Shown here: positions 1 to 6,036 of the stretch, piece by piece
How the letters are laid out: each line of letters starts with the position of its first letter
Position numbering within the stretch: the first letter of the stretch is position 1
DNA from: Chloroflexota bacterium
Lineage (GTDB): Bacteria; Chloroflexota; Limnocylindria; P2-11E
Length of the DNA stretch: 6,372 bases
NCBI GenBank assembly: GCA_025350745.1
Contig: JANXXG010000081.1
Location: 1 to 6,372 of the forward strand
Direction of reading: 5' to 3'
Notes under the pieces: generated by a model
What the model was told of the DNA's origin: nothing
Database searches by the model: none
What the model saw: only the letters and a program-made list of their open reading frames with translations
Program-made: the position numbers and the translations under genes

Positions 1-738
1 GCCTGCCTCATCGTCCAACATCCCGACGCCCTCGGGACGCTCGTGGACGTGCGCGTCATCGCCGAGGCCGCGCACGCCGCGGGCGGTCTCTGCGTCCAGG
101 TCGTCGAGCCGCACCCGAACGCGCTCCTCGAGCCGCCCGGCGCCCTCGGGGTCGACATCGCTGTGGGTGAGGGGCAGCCGCTCGGCATCCCGCTCTCCTT
201 CGGAGGCCCGCATCTCGGGATCATCGCCTGCCGCGAGGCGCTCGTGCGCCAGATGCCCGGCCGCATCGTCGGTCAGACCGTCGACGCCAACGGCACACGC
301 GGGTTCGTGAACACGCTGCAGACCCGCGAGCAGCACATCCGTCGCGAGAAGGCCACGTCCAACATCTGCACGAACGAGGCGATCGCGGCGATCATGGCGT
401 CGGTCTATCTGTCGCTCATGGGTCCGGGCTCCCTTCGCGCCGCCGCGCGGCTCGGGGTCCTGCGCGCCCACGAGCTCGCAGGCAGGCTCGCGGCGCTGCC
501 CGGGGTCACGGTCGGGAACGGCGGCCCGTTCTTCGACCGGTTCGCGCTGCGCACCCCCCTTGGCGGAGCGCTGCGCCAGACGCTGCTCGCTGCCGACGTG
601 CTCGTTGGCGAGCGGATCGTCGCGAATTACGGCGGGTCCGCCGACGGCGTGATCGTCCAGTGCACCGAGCTGACGACCACCGCCGACATGGACGCCATGG
701 TGGGAGCGGTACAGAACAGCGAGCCCCATTCAACGTGA
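1..738 (+). CDS. gcvPA: Glycine dehydrogenase (aminomethyl-transferring) subunit 1, 5'-truncated
   Basis: This is the C-terminal part of the alpha-type subunit of the P-protein, the PLP-dependent glycine decarboxylase of the cytoplasmic glycine cleavage system. The reading frame is open from base 1, so the gene starts upstream; 245 residues are visible, against roughly 440-450 usual for the family. Counting from the first codon, the family signatures seen are GEGQPLG (about 56-62), FGGPHLG shortly after, PGRIVGQT, and REQHIRREKATSNICTNEA (109-127). The C-terminus has a typical TEL-T-DMD segment. The catalytic lysine is carried by the partner subunit, not this one. The stop overlaps the start of gcvPB by 4 nt, which fits a stoichiometric two-subunit enzyme. 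gcvT and gcvH, often just upstream in such operons, are not in the window. Family assignment is very secure; the N-terminus cannot be assessed. Confidence 0.96.
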   Translation, partial: ACLIVQHPDALGTLVDVRVIAEAAHAAGGLCVQVVEPHPNALLEPPGALGVDIAVGEGQPLGIPLSFGGPHLGIIACREALVRQMPGRIVGQTVDANGTRGFVNTLQTREQHIRREKATSNICTNEAIAAIMASVYLSLMGPGSLRAAARLGVLRAHELAGRLAALPGVTVGNGGPFFDRFALRTPLGGALRQTLLAADVLVGERIVANYGGSADGVIVQCTELTTTADMDAMVGAVQNSEPHST

Positions 739-2231
739 GCGGCAAGGTGCGGTTCGAGACCGGGACGATCACCGAGATGCCCGCCCTCGAGCCGCTGCTC
801 TTCGAGCTGCAGCGCGAGGGCCGCTCGGGCCGCCACGTGCGTGGTGGCGAGGCCGCGGACGCCCTGATCCCCCAGGCGTTCAAGCGCACGGTGCGGCTCC
901 CGCTGCCCGAGCTCAGCGAGCCGCAGGTGGTGCGCCACTACACGCACCTCGCGCAGCTCAACTACTCCGTCGATGCCGGCATGTACCCGCTCGGGTCCTG
1001 CACGATGAAGTATAACCCGAAGATCAACGATCGCGCTGCCTCCCTACCGGGGTTCGCCGATATCCACCCGCAGCAGCCGGACGAGACGGTGCAGGGCGCG
1101 CTGCGATTGCTCCACGAGCTGCAGGGGCTGCTCGCCGGCATCTCGGGGATGGACCATGTGACGCTGCAGCCGGCGGCCGGCGCGCACGCGGAGTTCACCG
1201 CGATCCTGATGTTCAAGGCGTATCACGAGTCGCGGGGCGATACGAAGCGCCGGCGGGTCATCGTGCCCGATTCCGCCCACGGGACCAACCCCGCGTCGGC
1301 GGCGATGTGCGGCTTCGATGTCACGACGGTGAAGAGCGATGCCCGAGGGAATGTCGACCTCGAGGCCCTCAAGGCCGCGCTCGGCGACGATGTCGTCGGC
1401 TTCATGCTCACCAACCCGAACACGCTGGGACTCTTCGAGGAGCGCGTGCGCGAGGTGTGCGAGGCGGTGCATGCGGCGGGTGGCCTTGTCTACGGAGACG
1501 GCGCGAACATGAACGCCCTGCTCGGCGTCGCCCGCCCGGGCGATCTGGGCTTCGACTGCGTCCATATCAACGTGCATAAGACGTTCTCCACCCCGCATGG
1601 CGCCGGCGGACCCGGGGCGGGACCGCTCTGCGTGAAGCAGCATCTCGAGCCGTTCCTTCCGACGCCGCGCATCGTCAGGGACGGCACCGGCGCCTACCGT
1701 CGAGTGGGTGCCAGCGCGCATCCGCTCGCCATCGGCCGGGTCCGTTCGTTCGTCGGGAACTTCGGGGTCCTCGTGCGCGCTTACACGTATATCCGCACGC
1801 TGGGCGAGGAGGGCCTCGTGGAGACCGGCAGGGACGCGATCCTCGCGGCCAACTACCTGCTCGCCCTGGTGCGCGAGGGGTACGACGTCGCGTACGACCG
1901 CACCCCGATGCACGAATTCGTGCTCACGGCAGCCAGGCAGAAGCGGCAGGGCGCGAACGCCCTCGATATCGCGAAGGCCCTCATCGACGAGGGCTTCCAT
2001 CCGCCGACGGTGTACTTCCCGCTCATCGTGCCCGAGTCGATGATGATCGAACCGACCGAGACCGAGCCGAAAGAGACGCTCGACGCATTCGCCGACGCGC
2101 TGCTCCGGATCGCGAAACGGGTCGAGACGGATCCGCAGGCCGTGCACGACGCTCCGCTGCACGCGCCGCTGCGCCGGCTCGACGAGGTCGCTGCGGCGCG
2201 GAAGCCGGTCCTTCGATACAAGCCCGCATGA
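735..2231 (+). CDS. gcvPB: Glycine dehydrogenase (aminomethyl-transferring) subunit 2
   Basis: This is the catalytic beta-type subunit of the P-protein. It decarboxylates glycine through PLP and passes the aminomethyl group to lipoyl-GcvH. The frame extends upstream to an ATG at 660, but I chose the GTG at 735 because it overlaps the gcvPA stop as GTGA and yields MSGKVRFETGTITEMP, leading into the usual GcvPB N-terminus. The resulting 498 residues are normal for the family. Conserved blocks are GSCTMKYNPK (87-96), HGTNPASA (from 182), LTNPNTLGLFE, YGDGANMNAL (Asp255) and HINVHKTFSTPHGAGGPGAG. The lysine in VHKTF (Lys282) is the expected PLP Schiff-base residue. The glycine-rich loop reads HGAGG where HGGGG is commoner, a mild change. 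No obvious Shine-Dalgarno sequence precedes the start, so translational coupling is likely. The gene is intact and overlaps the next one by ATGA. Confidence 0.97.
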   Translation: MSGKVRFETGTITEMPALEPLLFELQREGRSGRHVRGGEAADALIPQAFKRTVRLPLPELSEPQVVRHYTHLAQLNYSVDAGMYPLGSCTMKYNPKINDRAASLPGFADIHPQQPDETVQGALRLLHELQGLLAGISGMDHVTLQPAAGAHAEFTAILMFKAYHESRGDTKRRRVIVPDSAHGTNPASAAMCGFDVTTVKSDARGNVDLEALKAALGDDVVGFMLTNPNTLGLFEERVREVCEAVHAAGGLVYGDGANMNALLGVARPGDLGFDCVHINVHKTFSTPHGAGGPGAGPLCVKQHLEPFLPTPRIVRDGTGAYRRVGASAHPLAIGRVRSFVGNFGVLVRAYTYIRTLGEEGLVETGRDAILAANYLLALVREGYDVAYDRTPMHEFVLTAARQKRQGANALDIAKALIDEGFHPPTVYFPLIVPESMMIEPTETEPKETLDAFADALLRIAKRVETDPQAVHDAPLHAPLRRLDEVAAARKPVLRYKPA

Positions 2232-3007
2232 GCGTCGCGCCGACGACCCGCGTTGCGATGGTGCGGCCACCGAGGGCGTACGTCTCGAGTCCCATCGCCG
2301 ACCTTCGAGCACAGCCTGATGAAGCGGCCGAGAGGGTCGATCAGGCGCAGTCCGGCGAGAAGGTGACGATCCTGGGCGAGTCGAACGGCTGGGCCTACGT
2401 CCAGGGCGAGGACCTCTACCTCGGCTGGATCGACCGCCGGCACATCCGGGAAGATCCGCACCCGTTGCCCGAGCTCCTCGTCGCGAAGCACAACGCTCCC
2501 GTCAGGCGCGAGCCCCGCGACGAGAGTGCGGTCATCGGCGAAGTCGGCCCAGGCATCGCGTGCGGTCTCGTCGACGGAGGCTTTGCGTTGTGCAGCGCAG
2601 GCTGGGTGGCCGTTGCCGACACGATGGCGAACGATCGCCTCCCACAGCGACCTCCGACACCGGAGGACATCGTGACGACCGCCGGATCGTTCCTCGGCGT
2701 GCCATATCTCTGGGGCGGGACGAGTGCGCACGGAATTGACTGCTCCGGCCTCACCCAGCGGGTCTATCGTCTCAACGGTGTGGGGCTGGACCGGGACGCC
2801 GATCAGCAGGCCCTTGGGGGCAGGCCGGTGGAGCGGGCGCGTCCCGGCGACCTGTTCTTTTTCGGTGCCGATCGCGTGACCCACACCGCCATCGCCACCG
2901 GTGAGACGACCTTCATCCACGCACCGCAGGCCGGCCTGACCGTGCAGCGCGGCGAGCTCGGTGCGGACCGCTCGCGCCTCCGCGCGATCCGGCGATACCT
3001 CTTGTGA
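2228..3007 (+). CDS. C40 family (NlpC/P60) peptidase with N-terminal SH3-like domains
   Basis: A cysteine peptidase of 259 residues, probably cleaving gamma-D-Glu-diamino acid bonds in peptidoglycan stem peptides. Residues about 15-75 (PIADLRAQP ... GWAYVQ ... YLGWI) look like a bacterial SH3 domain, and about 86-130 could be a second, degenerate one. The NlpC/P60 domain spans about 145-259. Its catalytic Cys172 lies in DCSGL, the base His219 in VTHTAIA, and the third polar residue His231 in FIHAP; WGG and GDLFFF motifs are also present, so the enzyme looks active. I see no signal peptide or lipobox: the N-terminus is MSVAPTTRVAMVRPP. Together with the SH3-then-NlpC order, this resembles YkfC-type enzymes that recycle murein peptides in the cytoplasm; that sub-assignment is inference. 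The ATG overlaps the gcvPB stop (ATGA) and the stop overlaps the sigma-factor start (GTGA). No clear ribosome-binding site is visible. Confidence 0.9.
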   Translation: MSVAPTTRVAMVRPPRAYVSSPIADLRAQPDEAAERVDQAQSGEKVTILGESNGWAYVQGEDLYLGWIDRRHIREDPHPLPELLVAKHNAPVRREPRDESAVIGEVGPGIACGLVDGGFALCSAGWVAVADTMANDRLPQRPPTPEDIVTTAGSFLGVPYLWGGTSAHGIDCSGLTQRVYRLNGVGLDRDADQQALGGRPVERARPGDLFFFGADRVTHTAIATGETTFIHAPQAGLTVQRGELGADRSRLRAIRRYLL

Positions 3008-3678
3008 CCGCGAGGTCGCGACCGAAGAGCAAGCCCCAGGGGCCTGCCGACGAGCGGCGCGGCGATCGCGAGCTCGTCCACGCAGCGCGCGCCGGCGACA
3101 CCAGTGCGTTCGACGACCTGTTCTACCGCTACCGCGACGGTATCCACCGGCTCGCCATCTCCATCACGAAGGATCCGTCGGCCGCCGAGGAGATCGTCGT
3201 CGACACGTTCGTCCGGGCGCACCGCGCGATCGAGCGTCTGGAGCCGGACGACTCGCTTCGCCCCTGGCTCTATCGCGTCGCGATCAACCTGTCCTACAAC
3301 CGGCAGCCCCGGAAGGGCGTCACCTTCAGCTCGCTCGACGACGGCGTCTTCGACCTGCCCACGCAGGGGGAGTCGCCGAGCGAGGCCGCCGAGCGCGCCG
3401 AGCGCCGCCGGCTCGTGCTCGAGTGCGTGGAAGCCCTCGGCCCGAAGCACAAGATCGTGGTCGTTCTGTGCTACCTGAATGGCCTGAACCTCGCCGAGAT
3501 CGCCGAGATCGTGGAGGTCCCCGTCGGCACCGTGAAGTCTCGCCTCCATTACGCCCTGCGGAAGCTCCGAGTGCAGCTTTCGGCACATCCGGGCCTTGAT
3601 TTCGAACCGGCGACCCTGTTCGCCGCTATCGAGAGGCAGATGCCACCACCCAAAGTGCGCAAGGGTCACGCGCGATGA
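3004..3678 (+). CDS. ECF-type RNA polymerase sigma factor
   Basis: A 224-residue extracytoplasmic-function (sigma-70 group 4) factor. Region 2 spans about 23-101, with core-binding residues in AFDDLFYRYRDGIHRLAISI and the helix AAEEIVVDTFVRAHRAI, followed by LRPWLYRVAINLSYNR. Region 4 spans about 134-190, with the helix-turn-helix NLAEIAEIVEVPVGTVKSRL and RKLR. No region 3 lies between them, as expected for ECF factors. The C-terminus extends about 34 residues past region 4 (SAHPGLDFEPATLFAAIERQ), which is short for a fused sensor domain and of unknown role. The GTG start overlaps the upstream stop by 4 nt and the stop overlaps the next gene's ATG. The membrane protein immediately downstream is the natural anti-sigma candidate. 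I cannot assign a numbered ECF group from sequence by eye. Confidence 0.94.
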   Translation: MTARSRPKSKPQGPADERRGDRELVHAARAGDTSAFDDLFYRYRDGIHRLAISITKDPSAAEEIVVDTFVRAHRAIERLEPDDSLRPWLYRVAINLSYNRQPRKGVTFSSLDDGVFDLPTQGESPSEAAERAERRRLVLECVEALGPKHKIVVVLCYLNGLNLAEIAEIVEVPVGTVKSRLHYALRKLRVQLSAHPGLDFEPATLFAAIERQMPPPKVRKGHAR

Positions 3679-4130
3679 GAATTCTCAGCCCGGCGCCCCT
3701 CGCGCTCGAGGACCGGCTGCTGGTTGACGCCGCGCTCGACGAGGCGTTCGCGCCGCTCCGGGCCCGCTCCTCCAACGTCGGTGCCGCTCGCGTCCGCGCG
3801 GCCGTGCGGTGGACCAAGGCGGAGCCGCGACCGGTGCGCGGTGTCGCGCTCCTTGCCCGCATCGGCGAGCTGTCGGTCGCCGCGGTGATCTCCGCATTCC
3901 TCTTCGGCTCATCGATCACGTCCGTTTCCCCGGTGACCGATCTCTCGCAAGACACCGTTTCCACGGGCGTGTGGATGCTCCATGGCCGCACCGCCCTCCA
4001 ACGCCCGATGAGCTCGCGTGTGGCGGATTCCCGGCTGAGCGCCGGGGACGACGCCGACAATGCCGCCATCGTCCGCCGCGCGGCCGCTCGCCAGGACCTC
4101 GAGCCGATGCCTACCTCCACCATCCGGTAG
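3675..4130 (+). CDS. Small single-pass membrane protein, putative anti-sigma factor
   Basis: A 151-residue protein that I do not recognise by sequence. A hydrophobic segment at about 64-84 (GELSVAAVISAFLFGSSI) is long enough for one membrane span. It is preceded by an Arg/Lys-rich cytoplasmic-type stretch (residues 30-62) and followed by a polar C-terminal domain of about 65 residues, predicted to be outside. The ATG overlaps the sigma-factor stop (ATGA), with AAGGG at 3661-3665 as a possible ribosome-binding site 9 nt upstream. Position, topology and coupling are typical of ECF anti-sigma factors. However, there is no cysteine in the protein, so the zinc-binding HxxxCxxC motif of classical ZAS-domain anti-sigmas is absent. 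The role is inferred from context only; a co-transcribed membrane protein of other function is the alternative. Confidence 0.68.
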   Translation: MRILSPAPLALEDRLLVDAALDEAFAPLRARSSNVGAARVRAAVRWTKAEPRPVRGVALLARIGELSVAAVISAFLFGSSITSVSPVTDLSQDTVSTGVWMLHGRTALQRPMSSRVADSRLSAGDDADNAAIVRRAAARQDLEPMPTSTIR

Positions 4131-4151
4131 GGCAGCCGATAGCGTTAGGGC

Positions 4152-5729
4152 GTGCGTCGGCCCCACTCGGCCCCGATCCTCCTTGCGTTGTTCCTCCTGG
4201 TCGCGCAGTCATGCGCCCAGACGCCAACGCCCGCCCGGCGGGACGTCGTCATCGGTCTCGTGGGCGAGCCGGCGTCGGTGTTCGCCGACGATCCGAACGC
4301 GCGGATCATCGCCGCGGCCGTGACCGAGCAGCTGGTCCGCCGCGACGCGCACGACGACTACGTGGCCCGCCTCGCGCGCCAGGTGCCGACCATCGAGAAC
4401 GGCGGGTTGCTCATCGTCACCGACGATCCCCTGTCGCCGGACGGCCGGCTCATCGCGACGTTCGAGCTACGGCCAGACCTCGTCTGGCAGGACGGAGCGC
4501 CACTCACCGCGGCCGATGTGCGTTTCGCCTGGGATACCGATCGCGCCGCGCCGCTCGGGAGCGAGGCCCGGTGGCAGGCCGATCGTGTCGAGCGTGTCGA
4601 TGTGCTCGACGATTCGAGGGTGCGCTTCGTCTATGCGGCGAACGAGCACTGGGACGCGTATCCGCTCGCCGCGCATGCGCTCCCGGTGCATCGCCTTGCC
4701 ACCGCGACCGCGGCCCAGCGCGCGCAGTACGACCGCGAGCCGGTACACGCCGGTCCGTTCGCGGTGGCCGCGTGGCTGCCGGGCATCGGGATCACGCTCT
4801 CCGCCTTCAAGCGATATGCGCTCGGCGCACCGGCCCTCGGGCGCCTCGAGATCCGTTTCTATCGCGACCGGAGCGCTCTGCTCGACGCGCTTCGCCGCGG
4901 CGAGGTCGACGTGGTGCCCGCGCCCGGCCTCGAGGCCGATCTCGCCGCGACCCTCGACCGGTTCGCCGACAGCGCGAAGCTACAGACCTTCTACAAGCAA
5001 TCGGAGTCCGTCGAGGTGCTTCGCTACGGCGCGCGGTTCAAGGATCCGGCGCTGCGCCAGGCGATCGAGCTCGTGATCGACCGGCGCAAGCTGACGGCGG
5101 CACTATTCGAGGGCCGCGCCGTGGTCCCGCGGACGTTCCTCGTGCCGCCCGGGTGGGCCGCGGCCGACGTCGGCTCGATCCCGGTCACGGACCGTGTGCG
5201 GGCCGCCGCGATCCTCGGCACTGCCGGCTACCGGCACGGGACCTTTGGGATCCTCGAGCGCGGCACGGAGCGCTTCGTCGCGACGATCCAGGTGGCCTCC
5301 GGCTCGATCGCTCGGGCCCAGGCGGCTGCGCTCGTCGCCGGCGATCTCGCGACGATCGGCATCGCCGCCGATGTCCGCGTGCTTCCGGCCGAAGCGGTGC
5401 GGGTCGCCGTCGCGAGCGGCAGCTTTGATCTCGCGATCGGCCCGGAGGATGCGAGCGACCCTCAGCGAGCGACCGACCGGTATCGCGACGGGACCGGCGG
5501 CTGGTTCGACACCCTGGCCCTCGCGGCGACGAGCCGCGCGGACCGGGGCGAGAAGCGGCTCCTCTACGGAGAGCTGGCCCGCGGCTGGGCGGACGACCGG
5601 ACCGCGCTTCCGCTGTATCAGTGGCTTCAGGTGGATGTCGCGCCGCGTGGTCTGACCGGGATCGACCCCGCGTCGGACGGAGCGCCGCTCACCTGGAACG
5701 TCTGCGAATGGCGCTTTTCGCCGCCGTAA
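4152..5729 (+). CDS. ABC transporter substrate-binding lipoprotein, family 5 (peptide/nickel type)
   Basis: A 525-residue extracytoplasmic solute-binding protein of the SBP_bac_5 (DppA/OppA-like) family, expected to deliver oligopeptides or similar ligands to an ABC permease. The N-terminus MRRPHSAPILLALFLLVAQSC is a lipoprotein signal peptide. Cys21 would be lipidated; the VAQS preceding it is a permitted but non-classic lipobox. A short Thr/Pro linker follows. The family hallmark is at about 104-128: FELRPDLVWQDGAPLTAADV then FAWD. Later segments that fit are HAGPFAVAAW (199-208), LRRGEVDVVP (247-256), PALRQAIELVIDRRKL and the C-terminal LPLYQW. The GTG start was chosen because it gives a complete signal peptide. 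The gene follows the putative anti-sigma gene by 21 bp with no promoter evident, so it probably belongs to the same operon. No permease or ATPase gene is in the window, so the ligand cannot be predicted. Confidence 0.93.
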   Translation: MRRPHSAPILLALFLLVAQSCAQTPTPARRDVVIGLVGEPASVFADDPNARIIAAAVTEQLVRRDAHDDYVARLARQVPTIENGGLLIVTDDPLSPDGRLIATFELRPDLVWQDGAPLTAADVRFAWDTDRAAPLGSEARWQADRVERVDVLDDSRVRFVYAANEHWDAYPLAAHALPVHRLATATAAQRAQYDREPVHAGPFAVAAWLPGIGITLSAFKRYALGAPALGRLEIRFYRDRSALLDALRRGEVDVVPAPGLEADLAATLDRFADSAKLQTFYKQSESVEVLRYGARFKDPALRQAIELVIDRRKLTAALFEGRAVVPRTFLVPPGWAAADVGSIPVTDRVRAAAILGTAGYRHGTFGILERGTERFVATIQVASGSIARAQAAALVAGDLATIGIAADVRVLPAEAVRVAVASGSFDLAIGPEDASDPQRATDRYRDGTGGWFDTLALAATSRADRGEKRLLYGELARGWADDRTALPLYQWLQVDVAPRGLTGIDPASDGAPLTWNVCEWRFSPP

Positions 5730-5746
5730 GGGCCGTCCCGAGGGTC

Positions 5747-5766
5747 CCTGACCGTGGCCGGTCGGG
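5747..5766 (+). terminator. Possible weak transcription terminator or 3'-end hairpin
   Basis: CCTGACC (5747-5753) can pair with GGTCGGG (5760-5766), giving 7 pairs including one G-T wobble, around a 6-nt loop. It starts 18 nt after the stop codon of the upstream lipoprotein gene. No run of T follows, so it does not meet the definition of an intrinsic terminator. The right arm can alternatively pair downstream (GTCGGG 5761-5766 with CCCGAC 5778-5783). In such GC-rich DNA, chance pairing is a real possibility. Confidence 0.3.
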
Positions 5767-5819
5767 TGGGGTGAACCCCCGACGGCTCATCTGGGTACCG
5801 GACAGCGACAGTGAAGGAA

Positions 5820-5845
5820 CGTCGCGCAATTGACGCTGCGCGACG
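5820..5845. repeat. Perfect 9-bp inverted repeat around a -35 box, candidate operator
   Basis: CGTCGCGCA (5820-5828) and TGCGCGACG (5837-5845) are exact reverse complements separated by 8 nt. The intervening bases contain TTGACG (5830-5835), a near-consensus -35 element. A dimeric repressor or activator bound here would overlap the polymerase -35 contact. As RNA it would be a strong hairpin, but it lacks a T tract for termination and lies upstream of the predicted transcription start, so a DNA-level role is favoured. The regulator is not identified. Confidence 0.5.
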
Positions 5846-5859
5846 CCGAACCACACAAT
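5830..5859 (+). promoter_or_regulatory. Predicted sigma-70-type promoter for the second substrate-binding protein
   Basis: TTGACG (5830-5835, five of six consensus bases) is followed after 18 nt by CACAAT (5854-5859, four of six matches to TATAAT, including the second A and final T). Transcription would begin near 5866, giving a leader of about 170 nt before the ATG at 6037. This is the best-matching promoter I could find in the gap, and it stands out in otherwise very GC-rich DNA. The overlap with the inverted repeat at 5820-5845 suggests it is regulated. Confidence 0.5.
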
Positions 5860-5872
5860 GCTCAGGTCCCGC

Positions 5873-5897
5873 GCTCGGTCGCCATCAGCTCGGTCGC
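5873..5897. repeat. Short direct repeat in the leader
   Basis: GCTCGGTCGC occurs at 5873-5882 and again at 5888-5897, a 15-nt period. A third partial copy, TCGGTCGCGC, is at 5951-5960 and matches 5890-5899 exactly. The copies lie in the predicted 5' leader. Two in-phase copies close to a promoter could be a protein-binding site, but words of this composition recur by chance in GC-rich sequence. Confidence 0.3.
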
Positions 5898-6025
5898 GCG
5901 TCGGGATGCGTGAAGGGAGGCGGAGGGAGCCCAGGGCCCCGGTGATCGCATCGGTCGCGCAGGCGACCCCCGTCCCGTCGTCTCTATCGACAGGCGTCGC
6001 ATGTCAGAACAAGCGCGCACAAATT

Positions 6026-6031
6026 GGAGGG
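6026..6031 (+). promoter_or_regulatory. Strong Shine-Dalgarno sequence deciding the start at 6037
   Basis: GGAGGG ends 5 nt before the ATG at 6037. This is by far the best ribosome-binding site in the window. It favours that start over the in-frame ATG at 6001, which would place 12 polar residues before the signal peptide. Confidence 0.8.
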
Positions 6032-6036
6032 AGCGA

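Larger units (their letters stand above)
5730..6036 (+). other. Intergenic region between the two substrate-binding protein genes
   Basis: This 307-bp gap is the longest non-coding stretch in the window. From left to right it contains a weak hairpin (5747-5766) overlapping an alternative pairing (5761-5783), a perfect inverted repeat (5820-5845), a sigma-70-like promoter (5830-5859), an untranslated leader of about 170 nt with short direct repeats, and a strong ribosome-binding site (6026-6031). A forward open frame at 5858-6040 was rejected: it has no ribosome-binding site and no protein-like composition. I compared the region by memory with common riboswitch cores (glycine, SAM, cobalamin, c-di-GMP, c-di-AMP, guanidine) and found no convincing match, but a covariance search was not possible. 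Confidence 0.6.

Noticed and set aside
660..734. Upstream ATG extension of gcvPB
   Set aside because: The added 25 residues are Arg/His-rich and lie entirely within gcvPA. The GTG at 735 gives the normal family N-terminus and a typical 4-nt overlap.
1044..2312. Long minus-strand open frame (about 420 codons) opposite gcvPB
   Set aside because: It lies wholly across the strongly conserved gcvPB sequence, is rich in Arg/Glu/His of low protein character, and matches no family I recognise. Such shadow frames are common in high-GC DNA.
1853..2920. Minus-strand open frame of about 355 codons spanning gcvPB and the peptidase gene
   Set aside because: It crosses two confident genes on the other strand and its translation shows no domain.
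3809..5428. Forward frame of about 540 codons overlapping the anti-sigma candidate and the lipoprotein gene
   Set aside because: It is extremely rich in Arg, Ala, Gly and Pro with no recognisable motif, while the other frame gives a complete signal peptide and SBP_bac_5 signatures.
5820..5845. Intrinsic terminator reading of the perfect inverted repeat
   Set aside because: There is no T-rich run after the right arm, and its centre coincides with a -35 box, so an operator reading is better supported.
5755..5860. Possible riboswitch (GGGGTGAACCCC and CCGAAC words faintly recall the c-di-AMP ydaO motif)
   Set aside because: The other conserved ydaO blocks are missing, and most of the stretch lies upstream of the predicted transcription start. 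There is too little to support a call.
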